A DNA stretch of 64,000 nt from Amaranthus tricolor (Eukaryota; Streptophyta; Magnoliopsida; Caryophyllales; Amaranthaceae): the NCBI RefSeq assembly GCF_026212465.1, contig NC_080056.1, positions 10,287,075-10,351,074 on the forward strand. Direction: 5' to 3'. The notes under the pieces were generated by a model, which was not told the DNA's origin, did not search any database, and saw only the letters and a list, made by a program, of their open reading frames with translations. This document shows positions 24,302 through 34,784 of this stretch, one piece after another. Within the stretch, counting starts at the first letter, position 1. Each line of letters starts with the position of its first letter. The translations under genes and the position numbers were made by a program.

Positions 24302-25032
24302 TATTGAGAAAAACGCAAAGTGTGTAAGAATTTTCTCATTTGGGATCTAGTTTGTATGCCCTTATTTAAATCACTAATGATCGATTCAAGTGGATGACAT
24401 TTTTGATATTTCCACGATTTGGGCGCAAATTCTCTTGTAGGAACAGTTGTAGAAACAGGGTCACTGACTTGATTGATATTCTGCTCAGCTTCAACCTGAT
24501 CATTTTGTTCATTTCTGGGAATAGCTGGATTGGGAACACCTTGCTGGTCCTCATTTACCGACGGTTCTTCTTCCTAGTCAAGTACTTCGGTTTCTTCTTG
24601 AATCAGTTGTTCTCCGATTGCTCTTTGATTTTGTTCTTTAGTTACATCTTCTTCATCTTTCAAATTTGCAAGAACTAAATTAAAAATATTTGTTTCCTGT
24701 TCACTTGTCATAAAGTTAGTCTCATCAAAAATAATGTGAACAGATTCTTCTACACACATAGTTCTCTTATTGTAAACTGTAAAAGCTTTACTGTACTATG
24801 AGATGAATAGCCAAGAAATACCGCTTCATCACTTCTTTCATCAAACTTTTTGTTATGTTTCTTTTTCCATTAACATGAACAAAGCATCTACAACAAAACA
24901 CAAGAAAATAGGAAATATTCGGTTTTACACCTTTAAACAGTTCATAAGGTGCCTTAGAAGTGATAGGTCTGATTAGTACACGATTTAAAATATAGCATGA
25001 AATATTAACAGCCTCAGCCCAAAAATTCTTAT

Positions 25033-25116
25033 GAAGACCACTAGCAATTTACATGCTTCTAGCCATTCCCTTAGGAAGACCACTAGCAATTAACATGCTT
25101 CTAGCCATTCCCTCTA
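25033..25116. repeat. 42-bp tandem duplication in integrase
   Basis: Two adjacent 42-bp copies (25033-25074 and 25075-25116) beginning 'gaagaccactagcaatt'. On the minus strand they duplicate the 14-codon SMLIASGLPKGMAR segment downstream of the catalytic Glu. One base differs (tttac/ttaac). Confidence 0.85.
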
Positions 25117-26041
25117 TAATTCTATTTTTTCTTTCTACCACACCATTTTTTTGTGGTGTTCTAGGTGCGGAAAAGTTATGACTTATGCCATGCTCATTGC
25201 AATATTCCATAAAGCTTGAATTTTCAAATTTTTTACCATGATCTGACCTTATGTGAATAAGTTGATTATTACTAGATTTTTGTATTTTATTAGCAAAAGA
25301 AACAAACTCATTGAAAGCCTCATCTTTGCTTACTAAAAAGATAGTCCACGTAAATCTACTGTAATCATCAACAATAACATATACATATCGTTTGCCACTA
25401 CGGGTTTGAATTCTCATAGGTCCACAAAGATCCATATGGATTAATTCAAGCGGTTTTGAGTTGGTCACCACATTCTTAGGTTTAAAGGACGACCTCACAT
25501 GTTTTCCTTTGGCACAAGGATCGCAAATTTCATCCTTTAGGTATTTAAGGGACAGAAAAACTCTTACTAGGTCTTTTGATCTTAAAGCATTAATCAAAGA
25601 AAAACTAGCATGACCTAGACGTTTGTGCCAAAGAAGAGAGTCTTCTTCTATGACACTGAGACAAGTCAGACTCGATTTGGGAACAGTGTTGATGTCCATA
25701 ACATAAGTGTTCCCCTTACAGATTCCTTTTACAATAGTGTCTCTTGTGTCACTCCTAGAAATAAGACATTTTTTAAAAGTGAAGGTTATAGAGTTACCTT
25801 TGTCATAGAACTGAGAAATACTTAGTAAATTATGTTTTAAATTCTCGACCAAAAATACCTTATCAATTGTATGGGAACTTAACCTTCCTACTTTTCCTTT
25901 GACAATGATTTCACCTTTCATGTTGTCACCGAAAGTCACAGTTCCTCCATCATAGGTTTCCAGTGAGAGAAATTTTGTTCTATCACCTGTCATTTGCTTG
26001 GAACACCCACTGTCGAGATACCATGAGTTGATCCCCCTCAA
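25049..26041 (-). pseudogene. Sirevirus pol: protease and integrase
   Basis: 330-codon frame. The protease WYLDSGCSKQMTGD (family Asp-Ser-Gly-Cys-Ser) is near the start. It is followed by the GAG-pre-integrase LWHKRLGHAS, the CDPCAKGK zinc finger, and the integrase Asp residues in LIHMDLCGP and IRSDHGKKFE. The catalytic Glu is in NGVVERKN. The frame ends in the 42-bp duplication. The integrase tail and the region up to RT (24302-25048) continue in other frames with stops. Confidence 0.85.
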
Positions 26042-26058
26042 TAAACCTGCAAAACAAT

Positions 26059-26916
26059 TTAATTATTAGAATCAGGAACCCAGTCTTCCTTGAGTTCCTT
26101 GTCGATTAGACATGAATCATATTTCTTTATCCAAATGCGATCGACATAAATCTTGTTAGATTTATCATGATGTTCCCTTTTGGCACATTGATGTTTTAGG
26201 TGTCTAGTTTTTCCACAAAAGGTACAGACTTTACTACTTGGGAGATCGACATAGACCTTTTTCTTTTTATTATTCTTCTTGTAACCTAGACCTTCAGTAC
26301 TTTTAGTTCTAGCATCTAGAATCCATTTAGGTACTTCTTTGATTTTCTCTTTTCCTCTTGAATTTAATTCAAGTTTCAATTTTTCATTTTGGGCTTTACT
26401 GGATTCTAAGTTAATTTTTAATCTTTGAAAATCAATACGAAAGTCATGAAGAGGTATGTCGTTAAAGTCCTTTTTTAACCCTAATAATTTATATTGGGTT
26501 AACACAACATTAAGAATAATGTTCTCTTGTTTAACCCTTTCCAATGTTTTCTTTAAGGAGATGTTTTGATCTAACAGATTAAAGAATTTCTTTTGAATAT
26601 AGGATCTAAAAGATTTTAGATAGGAAACATGGTTTTTACTAATCTTAAGGTCCTTTTCAATTTGGAGACATTTAACACTATTTTCTTTCAATTTTTCTTG
26701 TGTCTCCATAAGCAACTCAATTAATTTATATGTATCCAAACTAAATAGGTGGTTAAGAAGTGAATTAAAAGACATTACCTTTTTTCTTTTAAACTTTTCA
26801 TTCTTGCTGCCGTGTGTACCTTTTTCTTTTAGACTTTTCATTCTTGCTGTCTTGTGAAGCCATGAGACATAAATTGGTTGTTTCATCCTCTTCGGGGATC
26901 TCTGTCTCAGCTTCAC
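26059..26916 (-). pseudogene. Sirevirus gag C-terminal coiled-coil and second zinc knuckle
   Basis: 285-codon frame rich in Lys/Glu/Leu heptads (about residues 50-200, a likely coiled coil), then a CTFCGKTRHLKHQC knuckle near residue 235. It overlaps the upstream gag frame by about 120 bp and is out of frame with the following protease. Long Sirevirus gag proteins of this layout are usual. Confidence 0.75.
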
Positions 26917-27926
26917 TCTCGGATTCTCCCCAAGCAGCAGTCATGGCTTTGCGAAAGTCTATTTTATTAAGATTTTGTTTCATCGGTAATCTTCCAGTTT
27001 CCCTTGCCTTTCCCTTGCCCTTTTCATTTTTCCATGTTGGGCAATCATTGATGAAGTGATCAGCACTTCCACGTTTGTGGCATTCGTAGTCGGGTTTGGA
27101 ATTTGCAGATCTTCTTTCCTTGTTTCTTTGATTGGCAAATATGTTGTTCCTGAAGAATTTCTTAAATTTTCGTACTAACATAGCAGCATCCTCTTCATCA
27201 CATTCTGACTCTTCTTGATTAGTTGCTGTCAAAGCCAAGCCTTTGTTTCGGGGACTATCCATTGTTCCCAAATGCAATTCGTGAGTCAAAAGGGAACCAA
27301 CCAGCTCTTCCAGATTAAACTTTGTGAAATTTTTGGATTCTTGGATGGCTGTGACTTTGGCTCTCAAGCGTTCATCTTGAGGGAGACTACGTAGAATTTT
27401 CCTGACCTGTTCATCAGCGAAAATATGTCTTCCAAGAGAGACAAGTTCATTTTTTGATGTTTGTGAATATGGTAAACATCTCTTGGATGCTTTCTCTAGG
27501 TTCCATAACGAACCGTTCATATTTGGACATTAACAAGTCTATCTTGGAGCGCTTTACTTCACATGTCCCCTCGTGGGTAACTTCCTGCAGATCCCAAATC
27601 TGCTTGGCAGATTTGCAACCCTTAATGCGATTATGTTCATTGGGTCCAAGACCATAGTGAAGTAATTTGATGGCAAGAGCGTTCATCTCTATCTTTTGAA
27701 AATCTTCCTTTGCATATTCGGTTATAGGTTTTGGAATGATTTCGTTATTGGAGTTTGTAGTAGTTACCTCAAAATCTCCAATTTCGATAACTCTCCATAC
27801 CTGATAGTTTTCGGCTTTAATGAAGATTTTCATTCTATTTTTCCAGTACGTATAGAATTTTCCATCGAATATTGGTGGCCTTTGAGTAGAGTACCCCTCT
27901 TCCATTCGTTCATTCATATTCGACAT
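26798..27926 (-). pseudogene. Sirevirus gag, N-terminal part
   Basis: It starts at Met 27924-27926 (MSNMNERMEEGYS). The frame to 27447 holds PPIFDGKFYTYWKNRMKIFI and the AKQIWDLQEV motif. A frameshift near 27480 leads to the frame 27520-26798, which holds ADEQVRKILRSLP and the first zinc knuckle. That knuckle has lost its second Cys (CHKRGSADHFINDC, Arg in place of Cys). Gag would form the cytoplasmic particle that packages the RNA; this copy cannot. Confidence 0.85.
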
Positions 27927-27979
27927 CTCTAAAATACTAGGATATTGCTCTCAGGGTTTCCTGATCAGTTAAGGAACAA

Positions 27980-27992
27980 GGCTCTGATACCA
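27980..27992 (-). other. Sirevirus primer binding site
   Basis: The minus-strand reading is TGGTATCAGAGCC, an initiator-Met tRNA match of 13 bases, three bases inside the 5' LTR. Confidence 0.9.
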
Positions 27993-27994
27993 AT

Positions 27995-29076
27995 TGTAGA
28001 AACGATTAAAGATGGTGAATAACAACAAGAAGGGGGGGTGAATTGTTGTTAGATAAGTTTAAGTATTTTTGCCTTGTTTTTGTAGAATTAGATGCGAAAA
28101 ATAAGAAAGAAACAACACAATTTTACATGGTAACCTTCTAGGCCTAAATAAAAGGAAAAACCACGACCCCTCGGGATTTCAAATTCTCTACTATATTTTA
28201 GCCATTTCGTTACAATTACATAAAACAAATAAACAAAACTAGACCAACTTCTCTTTCTCCTTCTCTTTCTCTTTCTTCTTCTCTTGAAGCTTCTCTTTTC
28301 TTCCCTAGACTTCCCAAGTCTAGTTACAACAATTTTCTCAAAAACCCTTTACAAAGGATAAATTCCTAACGATAAAATTGATAAGTTGCACAAGAAAATA
28401 TTTTAAATTAATTGGCAATTTTCGAAGCAAAAATATTTCTTGTAAATTTTGATCTCACGTATGGACACTCTTGCTCTCTTATTTCGGTTGAAAAACAAGT
28501 CCCCTTTATATAGGAGCTCATGTAGCTAGTAAAAAGAAATAACTATCCACTACATCCGTATTCCTAAGATTAAGGAGAATTAAGTGGATCTTGAATCTCA
28601 AATACGTAAGGTATTAGTTTTCTTAATTAAACCCATAATGCAAGCCTATTTATGTGGAGAAAAATAAGGAGAAGTTTTCTCCACTTTAAAAGGAACAATT
28701 ATTTTTCTTTCAAAAAATACTTTGCCAATTAATTTATTAAATTAATAATGCAACAAATTAATTTTAAGCAATACATCAACTAAAAACCAGAAAAATATAT
28801 TCTACAGAATTTTCAGCTGACGTTGATTGTCTCCATCAACAAGTATCGTCAGATCATCAAACTTGAGAACAGTAGACCTCCTGTCTACATTTGACATCCT
28901 AAGCAATCTTCCTTATCTAACTTCTTGGATACATTTTACATGTACAACGTTCATAGACTGAGTCATAGGCACTATCAACGATCCTTATCAAGACCGGATA
29001 TCGACCTCCACTTAATCTCTAAAATACATTCGTTTATATTAAGTGTAGTCATCATCAAAACCTAAAAGGGTCAACA
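27995..29076 (-). repeat. 5' LTR of the Sirevirus
   Basis: 1,082 bp, minus-strand TGTTGACCC...TTTCTACA. A TATATAGGAG box lies at about 28507-28514 read in reverse. A run of seven G at 28033-28039 corresponds to the C-run near the end of the solo LTR at 15577-15588. It is followed by AATAT (29077-29081). Confidence 0.92.
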
Positions 29077-29081
29077 AATAT

Positions 29082-30980
29082 GATGGTTGGTGATTGAAAC
29101 AACTAAAGCAAGCAATTAATTATACTTAAAATAAAACTATGCATAAAGATAAATGAGGATGCAATGAACTAAAACAAGGATAGAATGATTAATAAGCTAA
29201 AGAGGCAAAGGCTAAGCTTTCTCACCAAAGTAGTATTTTGCTAAACTTTAACCTAAGGTTATGGATGTACATTATGGGGAAGAACGTATCTTAGATACTA
29301 ATGTCCTCTCTTGAGCAACAAAAGCTTCTTTGAACATGTTTAACCACCTATTCTCATGGAGCAAAACACATTTTAAGACATGAGGCACACATACAACATT
29401 TCCAATCAAAGCATTTACCTATTCTCATGAAGATGACTTAATTTTTTAAGCATAAATTATCGTTGAAAATCGACTCTCGCTCTCAGTTAAACAACACTAC
29501 AACAATGAGAGCAAAATCTATCTTAAACAATAAACAACAAATCCAATCCATAGGTGAAAGTAACCAAATCAAACAACATACGTGGCGATAATACCTAGCC
29601 TAAGCCAAAATGAACTACTCATTCATATTCATATTGAAATTGTAATTTGCAAACAAGGCAAGAATCATAGATGGATGTATTAAACTAGAATAATCTAAAA
29701 AGATGAATGCAATATAAGTTGAAGAACTATAAGCATGAATATATGAAACTTAAAACAATTAATCAAAAATAATTAAGTAACATTGAATTGAAAGCAATAT
29801 AGGCAAAAGATAGAAATTACTCTCTTAGATTCAATCCAAGGAAGAATCAAAATGATTGTTGATGTTTCAAACTAGCACCCTCTAGTAGCTTCATAAATAA
29901 TGCATCAATTGATAAGGAATCAAATATGCAAAATGCTATAATAAATATTAAAATTGACATGGAGAATTGAAATTGGAATTGTAAATGGAAGTGAAAGTTC
30001 TTAATTGAATTAAAGGAGAAATTACACTAAATGCTTAATTGTATTGAAATGCAAACTTAAATTAAGAAGAATACATGAAAGTTACTGAAAAATTAAGGAT
30101 GCAATCTGAAAAAATGAGCTTGATCTTCCTCTTCTCTATTTATAGACTCCAAAAAGCAAGTGGGAGTGGTGGTTTCATGATTGCTCCACCACCCTTAGGT
30201 TGTAGGAAGGAGGTGCCACCCCTAATGGATAGGGTAGTGTGGCTATGCAGTCTTGACAGCAGAAATGGTGGAAACAATTTTGATTGGACTTCAAATGATA
30301 TTTAAATAGATCCCAAAAGCTATTGGCCGCCCATCTAGCTCTACTCGAGCCAACCTGCTTGACTTGGTCAAGCCACTATCAGGTGCAACATCAAAAGTTT
30401 CAAAAACGGGACAGATTGTGGAAAACAGCTCCACTCGACTCGAGCAATCTCACTCGACCTGGTCGAGCAGATGCTCTATACCTCTCGATCGCAACCTGCT
30501 AATTAACACAAACTACTGGAAGTGTAACTGCAGTTCGCTCAATCTGAGCCATTAGGCTCGACCTGGTCGAGCGATCTTCAAAAGTTCAATGCTCAGCTTT
30601 CGATCTCAGGTGCAAGTATAGGGTTGCTCGAGCTAGCTTGGCTCGAGCCAATTTGGTCGAGTGGCTAAGAATGGCCTACTTGGTTCTTGTTTTGGCTTTG
30701 TTTTCTTGACTTGGCTCATCAAGGTCTTGTTCCCGTGAGCCTTTGAAGTTGGGTGAGTAACATATGCGTCAAAAGTACTTAATTTGTGCTTGGTTTGATA
30801 AGTTTTACCTGAAATGCAACAAAACAACAAAACATCAAACCAAGCGATAAAATCCTAAATAAAACAAGAAGAGATGTATTAAATCCCAACATAATTGAAC
30901 CAAACAATGGGGATAAAGTATGACTAAAATGCAGCTAACAAATCTCTAATACTGATCCAATTGAATTACTTGCTGTCTTT
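29082..30980. repeat. Right part of a Gypsy-type LTR fragment
   Basis: The long non-coding stretch continuing from 9242. The section at 30330-30665 contains repeated CTCGACCTGGTCGAG and GCTCGAGCCAA palindromic words. 30800-30960 has the 'aaatgcaacaaaacaacaaaac' and 'gtatgactaaaatgcag' type end that I associate with Tat/Athila LTRs. There is no coding capacity. The boundaries are soft because no second LTR or outer target duplication was found. Confidence 0.45.
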
Positions 30981-31704
30981 GCTTGCTTGATTTCATACCT
31001 TGGTTAATTAGAAGAAATATGTGGAATTGCAAGTGGCAGTAGCCGTATTTCTTACTTTTTTTTTTTTTACCTTTTTTTTGAATTTTTTTTTGGCATTTTT
31101 GGATTGAAGTGTTTCTGGGGATTTTTTGTTCAAGCTTTTTTTATCATTTTGAGTAAGTTTTATAAGTCTTGAGCTCATAATAAAAAGAGTTTCTGGAAGT
31201 ATATTTGTTAATGTATTGATAGATATTTTATTGAGGTGATTTTCTTATTATGGTAAAGAAGAGTTTATGCTATCATGAGTACAGAAATCGAAGAAATACA
31301 ACAACCTTCAATTGTTATATCTGGGGAAGAAGAGTAACAAGTTAAAGCAAATTTTTCAAGGTAATTTATGATTCTATTTTGATAACTTTTATTTTAAATC
31401 AACTTTCCTTTTTAATTCATTTTTTCCTATTTTGTATTTGCTTTGTAATTGTGTGATTAATATAGTGAGAAATTAATGAATCAATGAAATCTGGAATCCT
31501 CTAATGGCATTGAGGATAATGCAAAAAATCTGTGGAAGATTCATTATCCCCAAAAGTTTTAGTCAACACAATCGAGTCATCAGTACTCGTTGTTGAGGAT
31601 TCGGGTTTCCTTCTGATGAAATTGTTGAGTCAGGTGGTCCATTGAATGGAGAACTGGATAATCACTCGAATTCAAGTATATTCTACCTAACTGTTCATCT
31701 GTTG

Positions 31705-31768
<64 letters not shown>

Positions 31769-32141
31769 CTCCAAAGTTCTTTCGAACAGCTCAGAAAATC
31801 TTTGAATTTCATTTGTTCTTTTGATTTTAGCTTTTCTAAGGTTTATTAATGGCGGTTTCAATGATTGCGCTGTAAGCAAGTTCACCGAGTAGCGTATGTT
31901 CAACACCACATCCATGTTCAATTAATTCACACTCATCTTCATATGATTTTGATCCAAGTATGCATGGTGAATGAACGATTCAACGCAATGAAATGGAATT
32001 TGATACAAAATGCTGATGGATATTCCAAGAAACTGACACGAAGGATGAGTGTTAAGAATTGGACTGCCAGGCTCCTTATTCACTCAATCCTACAGTTCAT
32101 CCTTTGATCTCCAATGAAGTTAACAGTATCTACGGATAGGG
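30981..32141. other. Non-coding, T-rich stretch
   Basis: It contains T-runs at about 31048-31090 and a TA microsatellite at 31709-31766. A start-like frame MSTEIEEIQQPSIVISGEEE with an early stop lies at about 31277-31336. I do not recognise it, but it may be another gene fragment. Confidence 0.4.
31709..31766. repeat. (TA)n microsatellite
   Basis: 58 bp of uninterrupted TA. Confidence 0.95.
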
Positions 32142-32408
32142 TGATGTAGGATCTTGACGAACACTCAAGATCCCGTACATCAATGAAGGGCAAGCTGGCC
32201 CCAAGTAACCCAATTACAAGGCAATTGAAAGGAAAAACACACTTCCCTTTTACAATGAATGAACCCCCTATATATAGGATTAATGTACATGATCAAAACA
32301 AGGAAGAAATACACGTTTAGGTAACTAACATAACAGCCATATTGCCCTTGTGACTTGCACGTGCATAATAAAGACAACAGAAATCAGAATACAATGACTC
32401 TTCTGTCA
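32142..32408 (-). repeat. Short LTR-like sequence
   Basis: A 267-bp TG...CA unit. On the minus strand it carries TATATATAGGGGG (about 32262-32274), followed about 120 bp later by the terminal CCTACATCA, which is a typical promoter-to-end layout for a short Copia LTR. No partner LTR or target duplication is present in the window, so it is a solo or truncated copy. Confidence 0.5.
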
Positions 32409-32972
32409 GTGTTCTTCTGCTGACTGCACGACCTTTGCCTCGATTTTCCATGCACTTCCGGTGATTGTGAGGAGGCTTCTTGGGCCATGACAGTAAGGCC
32501 CATGTAGGGAGATTCCAATTATACCCTCCACATCCTCCTCTGAACTCCGGTCACTCCTGGGCTGATCCGTCAAGGTGGCCTGGTCATCATCGTTGGTCAG
32601 AATCTGCTGTATGCTTGATTCTGCTGTTCCTGTTCTTGTTGTTGGCTTCCCTTGCTTGCTTTCTTGTATTTGGTCTTCCTTAATTAATTCAACTCCTCTT
32701 GGAATGTCTTGGTCTGAATTAGGATCATCAATATTCAGTGATGATGGATTCAGTGCAGAACCAAGTTTAGAAATATCAGAAACTTCATGAACTTCATCAG
32801 AATCATCAATGTGTTTTCTTCTGTTCTGATTGATGTTGTTCCCCTTGTTGCTGCTTGTTGGTTCCTTTAAGTCCTTATGGCTGTCTTTAACTGAGCCTTG
32901 TTGACTTGGCTCAGATTTCGATCTCAATGCTAGGTCTCCTTCAACAAGCATGCAATCACCTTCATCAAACAA
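32406..32972 (-). CDS. Unrecognised 188-codon frame beside the LTR-like unit
   Basis: It ends within the first bases of the LTR-like unit (minus strand) and so may be the last internal frame of a truncated retroelement. The composition is acidic and rich in Ser, Asp and Gln, with low complexity and no conserved domain that I can name. It could equally be a chance frame. I see no signal peptide or membrane segment. Confidence 0.25.
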   Translation of the reverse strand: MFDEGDCMLVEGDLALRSKSEPSQQGSVKDSHKDLKEPTSSNKGNNINQNRRKHIDDSDEVHEVSDISKLGSALNPSSLNIDDPNSDQDIPRGVELIKEDQIQESKQGKPTTRTGTAESSIQQILTNDDDQATLTDQPRSDRSSEEDVEGIIGISLHGPYCHGPRSLLTITGSAWKIEAKVVQSAEEH

Positions 32973-33129
32973 TCAACGGCAAGTAATTGGGGGATTATCC
33001 TCTCTCCTAAAACACTCATCGTCGTCATCATCGTCAAATGACGAATTTACAAAAGTGACCATGGAAGATAACAATCATTATCATCATTGTCAGAATCAAT
33101 TCAGCAATTTGAACGGTTCCATTCGCTAA

Positions 33130-33477
33130 TCAAATTCATCATCCCTAAAGCGAGAAATGCTCAGCCCGGTTTCGGTTTTTCATGGGCCGGTATCGGTTAC
33201 GATACGAGTAGTAGCATTAATGGTAGCGTGGTTTCGAATTTTTTTGGTATTGGGAGCATTCTGGGTTAATAGTACGACGAGTGTGTTGTTGAATGGGTTT
33301 GTGAGGAATTCGTTAGGATCGTGTTTGGATCATGATGTTGAAGAGCTTACGTTTAACATGGAGGATCATTTTGTGTTTGGTGATGGTGTCGTGGAATTGT
33401 TGGCAAGTGCTCAACTTAGACATTAGATTTTTTATGAAGATTTTGTTATCAAGGCTTTTTATGAGGCTGAAAAAGCT
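33130..33477 (+). pseudogene. RelA/SpoT homolog (RSH2/RSH3-like) fragment
   Basis: Encodes part of the N-terminal region of a plastid RSH protein, the family that makes and degrades (p)ppGpp. Recognisable blocks in order are SSSLKREMLSPVSVFHGPVS, LLNGFVRNSLGSCLDHD, LTFNMEDHF, and AQLRH-IFYEDFVIKAFYEAEKA. A TAG at 33424-33426 replaces the Lys between AQLRH and IFYED. The match stops at about 33477, just before where the HD hydrolase domain should begin, and neither the HD nor the synthetase domain follows. A Ser-rich stretch at 33010-33110 in another frame may be the upstream part. It is therefore a truncated relic. Confidence 0.72.
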
Positions 33478-34115
33478 GGTACTTTTTTTAAAAAAATTTG
33501 ATCTTGCTTTCTTACGTTTGTGTTGAATTGTGTTTTTTCTTTCAATTATTTCTTATTGTTGTCCTTTTGGTAACATTAAACATTAGTTTAAGGTTAAATA
33601 TGTTTTTTATAGGCTGTCTAAAACTTGATAGTGTGAGTTTGGTATTTTACAAAGGGAAAAATTTCTCATAGAAGTCGATTAGCAATTCTCATTTGCTATA
33701 AATTAATTGATATTTAGATTGTTTTCTTGATATTTGCAAGAAAATCTTAAATCTGATTGACTTGATTGTTGTTTTGCTTAGGGATCCTATGTTAGGTATA
33801 GAAAAATGACATCATTTAACGCATTTTTCATAATACGACGGAGGTTCTAAGAGCTTTGATGGCCTTAGGTGTATTTGAGCATTTTTCATAACAAAGTGTG
33901 TGTTTGATCTTCCACTTTTTTTGTAATCCCCAATTCTCTGTTGATGCATCAACAATTTTCTTTTCAATTTTCAAAATTAGGGTTTCCATTGATGCATCTG
34001 ACAATTTTCTTTCGATTTTTTATGGGTTTTTGTCCGCTCGTGATTTGCTCTAATTGATGTTGATTTTTATCTTTTCGGTTTATGATTAAATTTGTTGGGC
34101 CGAAAATTTTGAGCT

Positions 34116-34192
34116 ATGACTACCATTCGTAAGCTCTGCTGTAACGCTCTTCTCCGCTTTGATCTGTAACTTTGGACCATCTAACAAAAACT
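34116..34192 (+). pseudogene. NAA20 (NatB catalytic subunit) first-exon fragment
   Basis: It begins MTTIRKLCCNALLRF, close to the nearly invariant start of plant N-alpha-acetyltransferase 20. After Phe two bases seem to be missing, and the shifted frame reads SVTLDHLTKT up to a good donor (ACT|GTAAGTC at 34193), just where the family has SV.LDHLTET. No later exon was found before 34785. So only a captured or stranded first exon remains, with one frameshift. Confidence 0.68.
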
Positions 34193-34784
34193 GTAAGTCA
34201 ATTTCTACCTGAGTTGCTATATATGTTAGGGTTTCAATTGATATGTATTGGTTGTTAATTTTTTATTTTTGTTTGACAAAATTTGTATTTTTGGGTGAAT
34301 TATTATACCAACTTATTTTTTCGTTTTTATATTTAGGCTGATTACTAATGACACAATTAAAAAATTAATAATCATACCATGAATGTTTTTTTATCATGAT
34401 CTTTTGTTATTGTTTGACTTGTGGTTGTTTGATTGTTATTTGTTAATTATTGATCGTTATTATTTTGGCTTATTAGGTTATAGAGCCAACAATTGCTAAT
34501 GGTTGGTAAAAATTTCATTCAAGTACAGGTGGCATGGACTATATTGTCAATACTTAGAAAATGAGAAACTCTGCTTCTTTTGTTAGGTCCTCCTTTCTTA
34601 TGCTTAGTATATACAATTATTACAATCTAGTAAGGCGTATATACACTAGGCTTAAAAAATACAATGCAGTTTTCAGAATGTGAATTTTGGTGCAATGCAA
34701 TTGCAAATTAGAAATTACATCGGTGATGGGAGTATTAAGTATGTATTATTTAAATTACAATAATTTATTTTGGTTGACTATTGT
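34193..34784. other. Non-coding stretch after the NAA20 fragment
   Basis: AT-rich, with no recognisable exon. It ends at the 3' end of the acid phosphatase gene on the other strand. Confidence 0.5.

Larger units (their letters stand above)
9243..29076 (-). mobile_element. Sirevirus-type Copia with env-like gene, interrupted
   Basis: A Copia element on the minus strand, flanked by perfect AATAT duplications (9238-9242 and 29077-29081). In its own direction: 5' LTR (27995-29076), Met primer site, gag with a coiled-coil extension and two zinc knuckles, pol with YIDD reverse transcriptase, a spacer, an env-like gene typical of Sireviruses, polypurine tracts and 3' LTR (9243-10456). The 19.8-kb span includes a 9,160-bp foreign insertion (12227-21386), so the original element was about 10.7 kb, a normal Sirevirus size. 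All genes carry stops and frameshifts, and the LTRs differ by indels, so it is older than the Copia at 1404-7152. Confidence 0.93.

Noticed and set aside
32142..32972. Complete Copia element built on the short LTR-like unit
   Set aside because: No second LTR, primer site or pol motifs were found. The adjacent 188-codon frame has no recognised domain.
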